Shown piece by piece: positions 32,816 to 44,390 of a DNA stretch of 64,000 nt. The first letter of the stretch is position 1. Every line of letters starts with the position of its first letter. The stretch covers positions 4,404,122 to 4,468,121 of the forward strand of contig NW_004955435.1 in assembly GCF_000276665.1 (NCBI RefSeq). Reading direction: 5' to 3'. The notes under the pieces were generated by a model, which did no database searches, was not told where the DNA came from, and saw only the letters and a list, made by a program, of their open reading frames with translations. Both the position numbers and the translations under genes were made by a program. Source of the DNA: Chinchilla lanigera (taxonomy: Eukaryota > Chordata > Mammalia > Rodentia > Chinchillidae).

Positions 32816-35800
32816 CCAGTGGCCCTGGGGCAGACACAAAAAGAATGTTAAATCCTGTATTCCTGCCTTATCAAAATGTAAGCCTTTGTTGAGAAGAAAG
32901 GATATAAATACACAGAGCAGTTAGTACTTGATACTAACTACCACTTTATCTTTACAGAAACAAAGGAACAGCATACAGAGCAAATGCCACAGGGACTCAG
33001 GAAGGAGGGAGATACACGCGGACTAAAGAAATACTTCATGGAGGAAAGGCAGATTTTAGCAAAGGGAGGACACAATTTGGACAGTGAGAGGGGAGAAATT
33101 AGTCCCCTTAAAACCTACAGCATAAATCCTAAGTAAAGGTTCAAGTTAAGAAGCACACCATACTTAGAAACAGAATTGAAATTGCTTGGATCAAACAGAA
33201 GGTCCACACTGGATCTCCAAAGGACAACGACAGGTAAGATGGGCTGATGTAAGGAATCTGAGATTGATACTAAATGCGATGGAAAGCCATTAGGTATTTC
33301 TGAACAAGGCAGTGGTCCATAGACATGTATATTTTTAGAAGATTCTCTTCCAGCTTCTAGCATAAATATAACCTCTTCTTTCATCTTTCCAGTTACTTGC
33401 TGGAAACCATAGCAGAAAATTTGCCCAAAATGGTGCCCTATCTTAACTTTGATTTGCCTAAGAATTCCACAGCCCTTCACTATTCTACTTGGGGCTCAAT
33501 TGTTCTTTCAAGAGCCAGGAGAAGGAAGAGTATGGTAAGACCTGTCGGCCCAGCAGGATCATATCTTGACTCGCTGTCACAGGACTTTTGCGTGGTTAGG
33601 AGAAAATGATCCACTGGTACAATGACGCCCTTGCAGGAAAAATCAGTCATGGCTCCACACGTACATTTCAAGGTTATTTCTCTTTAATTCCAACATGCTT
33701 AGCCACTGTCCCAAGAACATAGTCAGCTAGTCCACATTGCTCACAATCAGCTCTCTCCCCCTTTAACTCCCAGCCCAGGTATTAAACCTAAATCGCTGGC
33801 CTTTCAGCCCGTCACTTGTTAGCAGGGCCTGTTCCATCAGGGAGCCGTGAGCACTGAGTGTGTTGATCTCTGTAAAACATTTTTGCTGTCTCACACCTAC
33901 TCAGTTCTCATTAAATGAGATTTAGTGTCCTCTTACAGTTAAGAATACCGACCAAGTGACAGAAAGCCTTCCAGAGCCACAAGCCAAGCACGTAATTGTT
34001 TCAAAAATGATTTCCAGCTCTTAAATGATGCCTTAGAACTAAAATTTGATCACCTTTCCCTTCTCACAGCAAAGACAGAGACTGTCAAAAAAGCAAATAT
34101 TCATGCTGGGGTAGCTATTAAAAGTGAGAACAGGTGAGTCAGGGTTTCCAGTCCACACAGAGCTCTGTGTGTTATAAATAGGCCTTTTATAGTTGAGCAA
34201 GTCAGAGCAAGGCGACTTCGGTGAAGACAAAGAAGAGAACGGGTAGTTTAAAAAGAATCGCACTGTTGTAGCATTAGGAATAGGTTCACTTCGTGAAACA
34301 TAAAAGGGGATTAAAACTCCACGTATGTTTTCTGTGCTGTTCATTTGATGTGCAAAGCCCCTTTCTTATCTGTCTTCCCGTGTTCACCCAGGCTGTGCGC
34401 ACTGCTGCTGTGTGTCAGAGAAACTCTGGAGGACAGCACGACTTCCTGCTCGGTGCCTCTACACTGAGAACCAAAGAAGTAGACTAGGATGGCACAGGTC
34501 ACCCTGATGGGCTTGCAGGCCGGTATACTCCCCTGCACATGCTGTCCTTAAGTAGGAGTACTTTCTCTCCTTTTCTCCTTTTTTAAGTCTCACAGCGAAG
34601 TAATGACTTCCACAAAGGATGGACCAAGAAACCATGGGGCCTGAGGAGTTCTAGGAGGTATTGACACCTCCTCAGAAAAGGTCAGGCCCTTTACAGCTGT
34701 CACTTAAACAAATGCAGCCGGAACCATTTCATTTCTAATTGACTTCAACTCCCCACTTTTATTCATACACTGAATCCACAATTTAAAAAGCAGCATTGCA
34801 AATACTCTCGTGTCTCCCAAATCCGCTCTGGATCACAAAGACAGCGACAATTAATGCTGAGAAACCTCGGACCACATCCTCATTTCCTTTTAAGAATTTA
34901 TCTTCCTTCACTGAGGCTCTTCAGTGACATGCTGTGAGTTTTATTTGCCATATTTCACCAGGTTTCAGTAATAAAGCCACCTCGGTAACCAAAAAAGCTA
35001 CCCTACAATCAAGTGTGACTGTGGGTATCTGTCAGTCATACCGAAGTGAAGAACATTCTGGAAAAGAGCACAAATTACCATGAGTTCCCCCTGCCGGTAG
35101 CTTGCTTCCTGCCCCTGATGCCTGCCTGGGAGAGCCCCGCCCTCCTCCGCACTGCGGACCAGCACCTGTCACTCTCCTCTCCTCTATGGCTCCACAGATC
35201 TCACCGCAGGATTCATGTGTCTGCATCTGTCTGCCCTCCCACACTGACTACAGCAACTGCCCAGCTATGAGATGGGAATGACTGACAAAGAATGGAAGGC
35301 CCATGTTTCAGCAGCGTTTCAAATTTCAGGACCTATCTGTGAGCTACAGAGGAAGTGCTGGGGGCCAGCACCTGACGAGCAGCTGATCACACTCGCAACA
35401 ATAACACTGGCATTACGGTGCATGAACTAAAAGGCAGGACTGGAGTAGCCAGACTCTCTGGAACCAGAGGGTCAGAGCCCGGCAAAATGAGCTTGGCTTC
35501 CCATCGGGGTAATGACTATAATCTTTTGCGCTCCCTAGAGCTCTTTACAGCCAAGGTTCACGGAGAGTTTGCCAACAACTAATCTCAGTAGTGTCCTGCA
35601 GGTTTCAGAGTGGACAATAACTCTCATTTACTTTATTCTAGTCCATAGCATGTTCTCATGTGGAGCTAGCCGCGTGCAAGAACTGAGTCTATCAAACCAT
35701 ATGCAATTCTATTACCCGTTTTAATAAGTGATCCCATGGAGGATGTGATGGCCTACGCTGAGTCCAAAGGTAGAGAAGTGCAGAGCAGAGCTGGCTGTAA

Positions 35801-35970
35801 AGCCAACCTGTCGTGGAGACTGGGAAATGCACAGGCACGTTGCCACCAAACTCCCCACCAGTGCCAGTGGAGACTTGATGTCCACACCCAGAAGCTGGAT
35901 CTCAGACAGACCACTTTCTATGAAAAGTGTTATAGACTCAAAATATTATTGTAGGTTTAAATCATAGTTC
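32816..35970. other. Repeat-poor intergenic sequence, no gene seen
   Basis: No confident repeat or coding exon. Near 33000-33110 there are words reminiscent of antisense L2, but they are too weak to call. A GC-richer part at about 35080-35270 and the unique AT-rich part at about 34850-35080 could be conserved non-coding DNA, which only an alignment can show. Confidence 0.4.
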
Positions 35971-36010
35971 TGGAGGGAGGGAGGGAGAAAGAGAGGAAGA
36001 GAGAGAGAGG
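35971..36010 (+). repeat. (GGGA)n/(GA)n low-complexity tract
   Basis: The run ggagggagggagggag leads into a GA dinucleotide run. Confidence 0.92.
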
Positions 36011-38476
36011 TCAACATAACAGAGACACAAACATGGAAGAAATGATTAAATGGAACAGTTTACTCCGGACTATTTATAATCAGTAGTTTTTATTTTGCCC
36101 AGAAAAGAGATAAAATCATGGAATCACAGCATTTTAGAGCAGGAAGAAATATCACCCAGGCTAATTCCTTATTTAATAAGAAAAAACATGTAAACTTCCC
36201 CCTACCCCAGCAGACAGCCGACTAAGAACAGGTTTGCTTTTAAGTGGAAGAAGCCAGGCATGATACGAGTGGTAAGTTGGGCAGAGCCTCTGGGGTTTCC
36301 CCGGGCAAACCAGGGGTTGGAACCAAGATGGCACAAGGAGAAACAATGGCGCTGGAAGGTGAAGAGAAGAAGAAAAAGAAAAAAACAACACAACCCCACT
36401 TTCCAAAATAAAATAGACCAAATTCCACCTGGCCTGGAATTTAGTTTGCAAACAAAAATGAATGCCCCTGGTCTAACAGGGATGCAACAAATTATGTATT
36501 ATAACCAGACGTTGAATAAAATTGCCAAATGCTTTTCTGGGATCCTCAAAAGTAGTCATGTAAAACATAGCAGTAAAACTTTTTGTCCTGTGTCCTCTCA
36601 TAATAATGTCAAGTAAGGCATGAATGGAGAGAATGAATGAAATCACTCCTAGGAGCACGTAGAGGGTCCTATGAGTTTTTCCATTTAAATTTAGAACAGT
36701 AAAACATAATGAAAAAAAAGTACCACTTAACAATTCAAGTGCCATTTTCCAAACTTTCTGACAATGCTATATAGCCTCACTCTGCTTCTAAAAATGCCTT
36801 TCACAGCTGGCTTTGCAGAAGTTTACATTCTGCACTATTCTTAGCTGTCAGCCAGATCTGCAGCAGCTGGAGAATTCCAGGGAGTCCTCGACACCAAATT
36901 CCAAGACGTGAAGCTAATGCCTCTGTTCCGAACTTCTCTTTTTAAAACAAATGCATGATCCTTGAAATTTTTAGTTATCAAAAATAGTACTTTATGATGT
37001 AGACCCAAATAAAAATGTTTCTGTAGCAAATTCTCAAAATATAACAACCATTTCAGTGACAACTTACAACAGGTGTAGCCATGGAAATGACAAATAGGAA
37101 GTGTTTTAATAAGCCTCAGATTTAACCAATAATTTCGGTACCAAAATTTCAAAGGCAATTAATATTTCACTTAGTAGAGCAATTTGATGAATAAATTTGA
37201 TAAGTGGTATTAAATGCAGATGAAAGTGCTGATAAAATATCTGCTTAGCACCCAAACTTCAGGGATCTTGCATTGAAGTGTGGTCACATAGAAAGCAAAA
37301 TTAACAATATAACAGTAATAACAATAATAATCATGAAATGATACAGTATGATGGAAAATGACAAGAATTATGCAAAAACAGAACAAGGTAGGAAGATCAA
37401 GGCACAGGTACCATACAATTGTAAATAATGCCTCACATATACCTCACTGGGAAGGAAATGTCCAGAAAGGCTTACGGCACGTGAAGGAGCTGGCCGAGTG
37501 AGAATCTAGGGGAGGAGCGCCCCAGACAGAGGCCCGGGCCAAGGTTGTAATGCACAGTGCGCCAGCTCGTGCGAGGCGGAGGGGAAGAGCAGTAAAAAAT
37601 GAAGTCAGAAACCGGCCAGGGCTCAGTTAGCGCAAGGTTTCGTAGGCTGCCGTTAGCACTTTGGTGCAAAACTCAGGGTTCTGAACAGAGAATAACATGA
37701 GCTGACTAATGCTTTACAACCATCACTCTGACTGCTTTGTGGAAACAAACGGTGAGGAGGAAGAGGAGAAGCAGCAAAGCAAGTCAGGAGGCAAGAGACA
37801 CTGAGTAACTGACGCGCTGTAGGGAGCTACAGGTGGAGATGATGCGAACTGACCGAACTAAGCATACACTGTAATATGAGAGAAAGAGAAAATTCAAGGG
37901 TAACTAAGAATTTGGCCCTGAGCAATTAATTAGTTGCTATCAACTGAGTGGGAAAAAGTAGGGCTGAAGGATTGCAGGGGTGGAGATCAGATTCTCCACT
38001 CCGGACAAAAATTGGGAGAGCACCAGCTCTTACACGGAGATTTCTGCAAAGCAGTGAGTAGAGGCTACTGTTCTTAAGCACGCCTGCAGAAAAAGAAGTC
38101 CCCAAACAAGGTGGCACTTGGCATGGTTGGTAGAGTCAACAGAAAACTTTGTTATTCATTGCCTTGTGATAGAAAATATGCTCATAAAAATGTACTTATA
38201 TGTTTAGAATAGTATATTTATATCAAAATTAAAGATGATCATTTCCCAAGATGTAAAAAATTAATGAAGCAAGAGACAGGGGAGAAGGCCAGAACAGTGA
38301 TCTCTAATGGATAAGAAAAGATGTGACCTAGCACACAAGTGGAAGGATTAACTTCCTCCTTAGAACGTTAGGAACAACTACAGATGGCAGAGCTCTAGGA
38401 GGCTGGTGCTAGTAGGTGGGTAAATATGGTTGATGAAGCCTGAAGAATTCAGTTGAAGATGATGAAGGAGGTATAT
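36011..38476. other. Repeat-poor intergenic sequence, no gene seen
   Basis: No gene is recognised. Around 37470-37670 the sequence is GC-richer with several CpG. An old L2-like stretch may run from about 37680 to 37860 but is not callable by eye. Open frames in this span (for example 36260-36616 on the + strand) lack recognisable domains. Confidence 0.4.
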
Positions 38477-39628
38477 AAGATTTGAGAGAGGAACATACAT
38501 GCAAAAATCCTTAATAAGATACTGGCAAACAGTACAGAAAAACATCAAAATGCTTATACACCATGACCAAGTAGGATTCATCCCAGGGATATAAGAATAG
38601 TTCAACATAGGCAAATCAATAAATGTAAAACACCATATTAACAGGGCCAAAGATAATAATCACATGAACATCTCAATAGATACAGAAAAAGCATTTGACA
38701 AAATCCAACACCCATTCGTGATAAAAACCCTATAGAAAACTGGAAGATATGGTCTTTACCTCAATCTAATAAAAGCCAGCTACGATAAACCAACAGCTAA
38801 CATATCAAATGTTCAAAAACTGAAAGCTTTCACTCTAAAATCAGGAACAAAGCAAGGATGGCTACTGTCACCACTCCTATTCAATATAGTTCTGGAAACA
38901 TTAGCCAGAACAATTAGATAAGAGAGAGAAATAAAAGGAATAAGAATGAAAAAAGAAAAGTTAATTTATCATTATTTGCAGATAGCATGATACTCTACAT
39001 AGAAGACCCCCAAAACTTCACCAAAAGACTTCTAGATTTAATAATCAAATTCAGTATCAGAGCTGGATACAAAATCAGCACTCAAAAATCCATAGCATAG
39101 CTATACAAACAACAAACACACTGAGAGAGAAATTAGAAAAACCACATCCTTCACAATAGCATCCCAAAAAATGAAATATTTAGGAATCAGTCTAGCAAAA
39201 GAAGTAGACCTATACATTGAAAATTACAGTACTCTGAAAAAAAGAGATAGAAGAAGATATCAGAAAATGGAAAGATATACCTTGCTCATGGATAGGAAAA
39301 ACCAAAATTGTGAAAGTGACCGTACTCTCAAAATTGTTAAACAGATTTAATGCAATCCCAATTGAAATACCATTAGCACACCCCCATAGAATTAGAGAAA
39401 ACAATGTTAAAATTCATTTGGAACCAGAAGAGACCTAGAATAGCAAAAGCAATCCTGGGCAACAAAAGCGAGGTAGGAGGCATCACAATCTCTGACTTGA
39501 AATTATATTACAAAGCTACTGTGACAAAAATCAGCATGTTATTGGCAAAAAAGAAACAGACATGAGGATCAATAAAACAAATCAGATGATGCAGACACAA
39601 CTCCAGACACACTCAGCCACCCTATCTT

Positions 39629-39731
39629 TTGTTTTGTTTTGCTTTTTTGGTTTTTCTCCGGTACCGGGAACCGAACTCACGACCTTGCGCTTGCCAAGCA
39701 GGCGCTTTGCCGCTGAGCTAAATCCCCAGCC
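39629..39731 (-). mobile_element. Young ID-type SINE, antisense, in the L1
   Basis: The reverse complement reads gggctggggatttagctcag, then A and B boxes, ttcggttcccggtaccgg and an A-rich tail (T-rich on this strand). A perfect 16-bp duplication, cagccaccctatcttt, flanks it at 39613-39628 and 39732-39747. It is very close to the ID at 29.14 kb. Confidence 0.95.
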
Positions 39732-40907
39732 CAGCCACCCTATCTTTGACAGAGGAATGAAACATGTTCACTGAAGGAAAGACAGCCTCTTTAATAAATG
39801 CATTGGAAAAACTGGCTGTCCACATATTGAAGACTAAAACTAGACATTTCTATCACCACACACGAAACTAAAGTCAGAGTGAATCAAAGATTTAAATATA
39901 AAAACAGAAACACTAAAGCTACTGGAAGATAAAACAGGTAGAAATTTTGAAGACATAGGTGTAAGCAGAGAGTTCATGAACAAAACCCGGACTGCACGGG
40001 AAATGCTACAAAGAATCAACAAATGGGATCTCACCTTATTAAAAAGCTTTTGCACAACAAAAGCAGTCAACAACAGAGGGAAAAGAAAACCCACTAATTG
40101 GGAAAAAATTTTAGCCAATTGTCCTCCAGGAAAAGGACTTATATCTAAAGCATATAAAGAATTTTAAAAAATCAAGCCCCCCAAATTCAAAGACGCAATC
40201 CAAAAATAGGCAAAGGAGATGAATATGTACTTCTCAGATGAAGAAATACAAATGACAAATAAATATATGAAAAAATGTTCAACATCATCGGTCATTCAAG
40301 AAATGCAAATTAAAACAACACTGAGATTCCATCTCACTCCAGAAAGAATTTCTATCATCAAGAAGTCAACCCATAACAAATGCTGGAGGGGTTGTGGGGT
40401 AAAAAAGAACACTTCTCCACTGCCACAGGAGTATACACTGGTGCAACCAGTGTGGAAATCAGTCTGCAGATTCCTTAAAATGCTAGGTTAGAGGTGCTAT
40501 ATTTGATGCAGCTATTCCCCTTCTGGGTATCTTCCCAGAAGAATTAAAAATGTCATATAGAAGCAATATATGTGCACTCATGTTTACAGCAGCACAATTT
40601 GTAGCAGCTAAATCTTGGAAACAATCCAAATGCCCAACAACCAAGGAATGGATAAAAAAGATGTGGTCTTCTTATACAATGGAGTACTATTCGGCTATAA
40701 GAAGAATAAATTAGACTTTTATAGGTAAATGTATGCAACTCGAGACCATACTTATAAATGAAATAAATCAGAGTCAATGTGTAAACATCATATTGTCTCC
40801 CTAGTGTGAGAAGCTGAAAGACTAAATAAGACCCAAAATGCACAATAGATATTGGGAAAGGGGAAGAAACTATTCAAAAGGAAAGAGAATCTGGGGTAGG
40901 GGAAAAG

Positions 40908-41180
40908 NNNNNNNNNNNNNNNNNNNNNNNNNNNNNNNNNNNNNNNNNNNNNNNNNNNNNNNNNNNNNNNNNNNNNNNNNNNNNNNNNNNNNNNNNNNNN
41001 NNNNNNNNNNNNNNNNNNNNNNNNNNNNNNNNNNNNNNNNNNNNNNNNNNNNNNNNNNNNNNNNNNNNNNNNNNNNNNNNNNNNNNNNNNNNNNNNNNNN
41101 NNNNNNNNNNNNNNNNNNNNNNNNNNNNNNNNNNNNNNNNNNNNNNNNNNNNNNNNNNNNNNNNNNNNNNNNNNNNNNNN
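40908..41180. other. Assembly gap (273 N)
   Basis: A run of N inside the L1 3' UTR. The right edge cuts an antisense ID SINE. By comparison with the first L1 copy, about 120 bp of L1 3' UTR and about 80 bp of ID body should lie here, plus tail and target duplication. Confidence 0.99.
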
Positions 41181-41201
41181 CTGAGCTAAATCCCCAGCCC
41201 C
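41181..41201 (-). mobile_element. ID-type SINE head, antisense, cut by the gap
   Basis: The word ctgagctaaatccccagccc is the reverse complement of the ID 5' end. The L1 3' UTR resumes directly after it (ctgagtaaccactttgaag). Confidence 0.88.
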
Positions 41202-41330
41202 CTGAGTAACCACTTTGAAGATAACAATATGCAATGTACCAATCCTCCTTGCTCTCCTATTATCTTGTTATGAAATTTTGTTTCACTTTTTCTCTTCAAA
41301 ATAAAATTTTTTTAGAAAGATTCAAGAGAG

Positions 41331-42254
41331 AGATAAACAAAAATTAACTAGAAAAGTGGGAAAGTACCTGGACTGGGGAAACACAATTCCAGACTGCATT
41401 AAAAATGAGTAATAAACACCATAGCCCCACCTGAAGTAGGTAGTCATTAGATTACTGTGGGATTCTATTCAAATTATACATTGAGCAAGACGTGTGTTTC
41501 TCTAGTCTTATTCAGATTCATTGGTACAGGTGTGTGGTAAACAGGGAGATGGACTTAGTTACAGCTTTGGCAAAACAGAACACAAAGACCAAAGCAGACA
41601 GGGAATTTGGGGGTGTGAAAGGGCATGACCGGGAGAGTTACAAGTGGAATTTCAGTTGATCAAGAGGGAAGAGAGGACATCAGGAGGCTCACAGCCTGAT
41701 AAGATAGAAGGATTAATGAATTAGAGAGTTGGAGGTTGGATCTGGAAAATTTTGGGGGCCCTAGTTTTGGAAGGACTGAGCTAGAAGGTAGAAGCGCAGA
41801 TCACAGAGTGAGAAGAGATCATAGAGACATTGCAATTATGGGTAGTAACAAAATTCGTGATAATCTTGTATTCATCCAGGTAAAAATGTAGAAACAAATA
41901 TATATGAGCAAGAGGAACTGAGAAAGGGTTAAACAGAATTCTGTTGAAATGATCAGCAGATTTTCGGAAGTGGACTGTTAGATGGCTCCTCAGGCATTGT
42001 GTGGAGAAAATGATGACAGGTGGTATCCAGTTGGGAAAAGGATGCAATGGAGACCTCATCTCTCAAAAGGAACTATGTACAGTGAAGTCACCAGCTAGAA
42101 GTCTGTTATAACGCTCCTCTTTTAAAATAAATTCAGTTTATCTGTCATCTACAGCTCAGTATGGATTATGATAGACTTATTTGAGGGATCTCTGGCCCCT
42201 GACTCAGGTCTCTGCCATGAGGCAGTGGGAGTTCTCAGTAGGAAAACAAAAGTC
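41331..42254. other. Intergenic sequence, no gene seen
   Basis: No recognisable gene. About 41570-42060 has words loosely like an antisense L2 (gggaagagaggacatcaggag), not strong enough to call. Confidence 0.4.
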
Positions 42255-42735
42255 CTGACTGATGTTCATATCAGCATTATGTGTAATAACAAAAAATGGA
42301 AACAATTCATATGTCCATCAACTGATGAACAGATAAATAAAATGTGGCATTCCCACACAATGGAATATTATTTGGCAGTAAAAATATGTGAAGTGCTGAT
42401 GTATAACATAGCATGGGTAAAACTTTTATTATACTAAATAAGACTTTCACTATACTAAGTCATACATTATATGGTTTCATTTACAGGAAATGTGTAGAAT
42501 TGGCAAATCTGTGGAGACAGAAAGTAGATTAATGTCTGCCCAGGTATATGGGTACAGAGAGATTGGAAATGACTGCTAAGGGTCAAGAAGTTTCTGAGGG
42601 TGATTAAAATGCTCTAAAGGTGATTGTGGTAATAATGCAGGCGCATATAAAGTATACCAAAACACCACTGGACTTTATTTGGGTGGACTGTAGGATATGT
42701 GCATTATATCTCAATAAAGCTGCTGTTTAAACGGA
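42255..42735 (+). mobile_element. L1 ORF2 end and 3' UTR fragment
   Basis: The words aacaattcatatgtccatca, tgtggcattcccacacaatg and gaatattatttggcagtaaa encode the end of ORF2. The 3' UTR ends with tgcattatatctcaataaag. It is an older subfamily than the L1s at 13.5 and 38.5 kb. Confidence 0.82.
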
Positions 42736-42741
42736 GAAACA

Positions 42742-42812
42742 GGGCTGTGGGTGGAGGTCTGCTGAGGTGCGCTCTGGCAAGGCCCTACACTCAATCCCCA
42801 GAACCAAAGGAA
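42742..42812 (+). mobile_element. Degenerate ID-like SINE (tentative)
   Basis: The words gggctgtgggtggaggtctg and tctggcaaggccctacactc, then caatccccagaacc and a short A-rich end, follow ID order but with many changes. It lies directly after the L1 end. Confidence 0.4.
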
Positions 42813-43074
42813 AAGCTCTGACAGTTCAAGTGGGCTTTGCACAGCTGGAAGGCAGCACTAAAATAGACTACAGGAAAGAAGAATCTGAGAAACACTGAAA
42901 AGCTCTACTTCTCAGGATTTGGTTGAGAACCCAGCTAATATGTCATCCTCTGTGAATATCTCATAAACCGGCTCTACCATCACCTTGGGCCCCTCTGCTG
43001 CCAAAGTTGCTGATGCTTCCCAGCAGAAACACACCTCAACCACCAAATTAACCTGGAGTTTTCAGTTTAGAGCA

Positions 43075-43290
43075 CTCCTTGGTTTCAGTAGAAGTGGGTT
43101 GGAATCTTCACTCCATGTCAGGTTTTGTGTGTGACTTTGGGTATGTACCTCTGTATTGTCCTTGGTCTCAGTGTCCAACGGAAAAAACCAAGGTACCTGT
43201 CATCACTGTGAGAATTAAATGAGATAGGAAAGGCGAAGCACTTACTGCAGAAGCTCACACCGAATGACTGCTTAATCATAATAATTGCAA
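43075..43290 (-). mobile_element. MIR SINE, antisense
   Basis: The words gtgggttggaatcttcactcc, gtgtgtgactttgggtatgt and actgtgagaattaaatgaga are the antisense MIR order. Confidence 0.75.
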
Positions 43291-43427
43291 AACTTTAGAA
43301 ATGTCAAGTGAGGTAGCTAGAGATTCCAATATATTTTGAGGTGTGCACTCCTGTTCTCCCATTTATGTGCACCAAGCCAGACCAGTTGAAAGGAAAGAAA
43401 ACAATGAATGCAAATTAAGTCTGTTGG

Positions 43428-43512
43428 GTCTGAGAATGTGGCTCAGTGGCAGAGCTCTTGGCTGGCAAGCGGAAGGCAATGAGCCTTATGGGTTCCATCC
43501 CCAGGACCCACC
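43428..43512 (+). mobile_element. ID-type SINE, diverged variant
   Basis: The head gggtctgagaatgtggctca, an A box (tggctcagtggcagagctc), a B-box region (gggttccatccccagg) and a CCA-rich tail are visible. It differs from the GGTACCGG type and resembles the squirrel-style ID more closely. Confidence 0.75.
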
Positions 43513-43624
43513 ACCACCACTGCCCCTGACTGGTAGCTGTTCAAAATGTTACTATGTTTTCTTTATACAACTTAACTTAGCCTAATACTTAGTTTACTAT
43601 TCTCATGTCTTTCGCCAGAAAACC

Positions 43625-43745
43625 TAAGGTCCCTGGAAATAAAGACAATCTCCATATTGCTCGGCATTCTACCACCAACCTGTTCTCCATACCTGACCTA
43701 TAGTGAGTATACCATAAATACTTGTTGAATGCACAGAATCAATGT
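43625..43745 (+). mobile_element. L2 LINE 3' end
   Basis: The sense L2 end reads tgacctatagtgagtatacc followed by ataaatacttgttgaatgca. It is ancient and short. Confidence 0.65.
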
Positions 43746-44189
43746 GCTACAACAATCAGGCCTTCAAGGTGCACGTCCTTAAAAGGTGTGATCTTTTGAA
43801 CAGAGTTTTAGAACTCAAGAGACTTCCAGTTATCATTTGATTCCTAGCAACGTGTTTGAAACTATCTGTGTCTCTCTAAGTAATTCATCCTTCCCAACTA
43901 ACCACACAAGCAACAAGGCACGCCCAGCTGATACACAAGTGGTAGTAGAACATAGTTCCCATAATAGGGCCTCCCCACTTCAAGCTACTTCCTTGGGGAA
44001 GGATCACTTCTTTCAGAACATCAGTTGACCACTCAATGAAACCTGAATGCTTAATTAAGCTCACATTCCTTTACACCATGGGATGTGTTTTCGACACTAA
44101 AGAACAGTTTGACCTAAATACTTGCAAAAGTCATAGACTGGTGAATATACCTAGATCTCATTTAGTTTGTTTTCCCCAAGAATGATAAT

Positions 44190-44390
44190 CCTGTGGATAA
44201 AGGGATGGAGGGAGGGGTTACGGAGAAGGGCATGATGGGCTCACAATTGTTTCCAAACAACTAATTTGAAGACAATACACAATATAACAACCATTGTTGA
44301 ATTCCTACCATCTTGTTTAGTGAAATTCTCTATTGTTCCTAATGTTTTTTTAATTATTTTTCATTCTCTTTAAAAAAACTTTTTTAAAAA
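44190..44390 (+). mobile_element. 5'-truncated L1 3' end
   Basis: Same 3' UTR family as the L1s ending at 1.39, 19.08 and 41.32 kb: caactaatttgaagacaata, acaaccattgttgaattcct, then a T/A-rich end. It begins in the GGGA-rich part of the 3' UTR. Confidence 0.85.

Larger units (their letters stand above)
38491..41316 (+). mobile_element. 5'-truncated L1, second copy of the same family
   Basis: It begins inside the ORF2 reverse transcriptase (atgcaaaaatccttaataag) and follows the L1 at 13.5-19.1 kb word for word through ORF2 and 3' UTR. The flanks aagatttgagagag (38477-38490) and aagattcaagagag (41317-41330) are a target duplication with two mismatches. The active-site FADD reads FADS at 38974-38985, and the frame has many stops. 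An antisense ID SINE (39629-39731), an assembly gap and a second antisense ID interrupt it. Confidence 0.92.

Noticed and set aside
36260..36616. 118-codon frame on the + strand
   Set aside because: Its middle is a lysine/arginine run from an A/G-rich stretch. There is no domain, and the opposite strand is equally open.
40788..41234. Long frames across the N run (also at 58424-59249)
   Set aside because: The open reading is created by N, and there is no real sequence.
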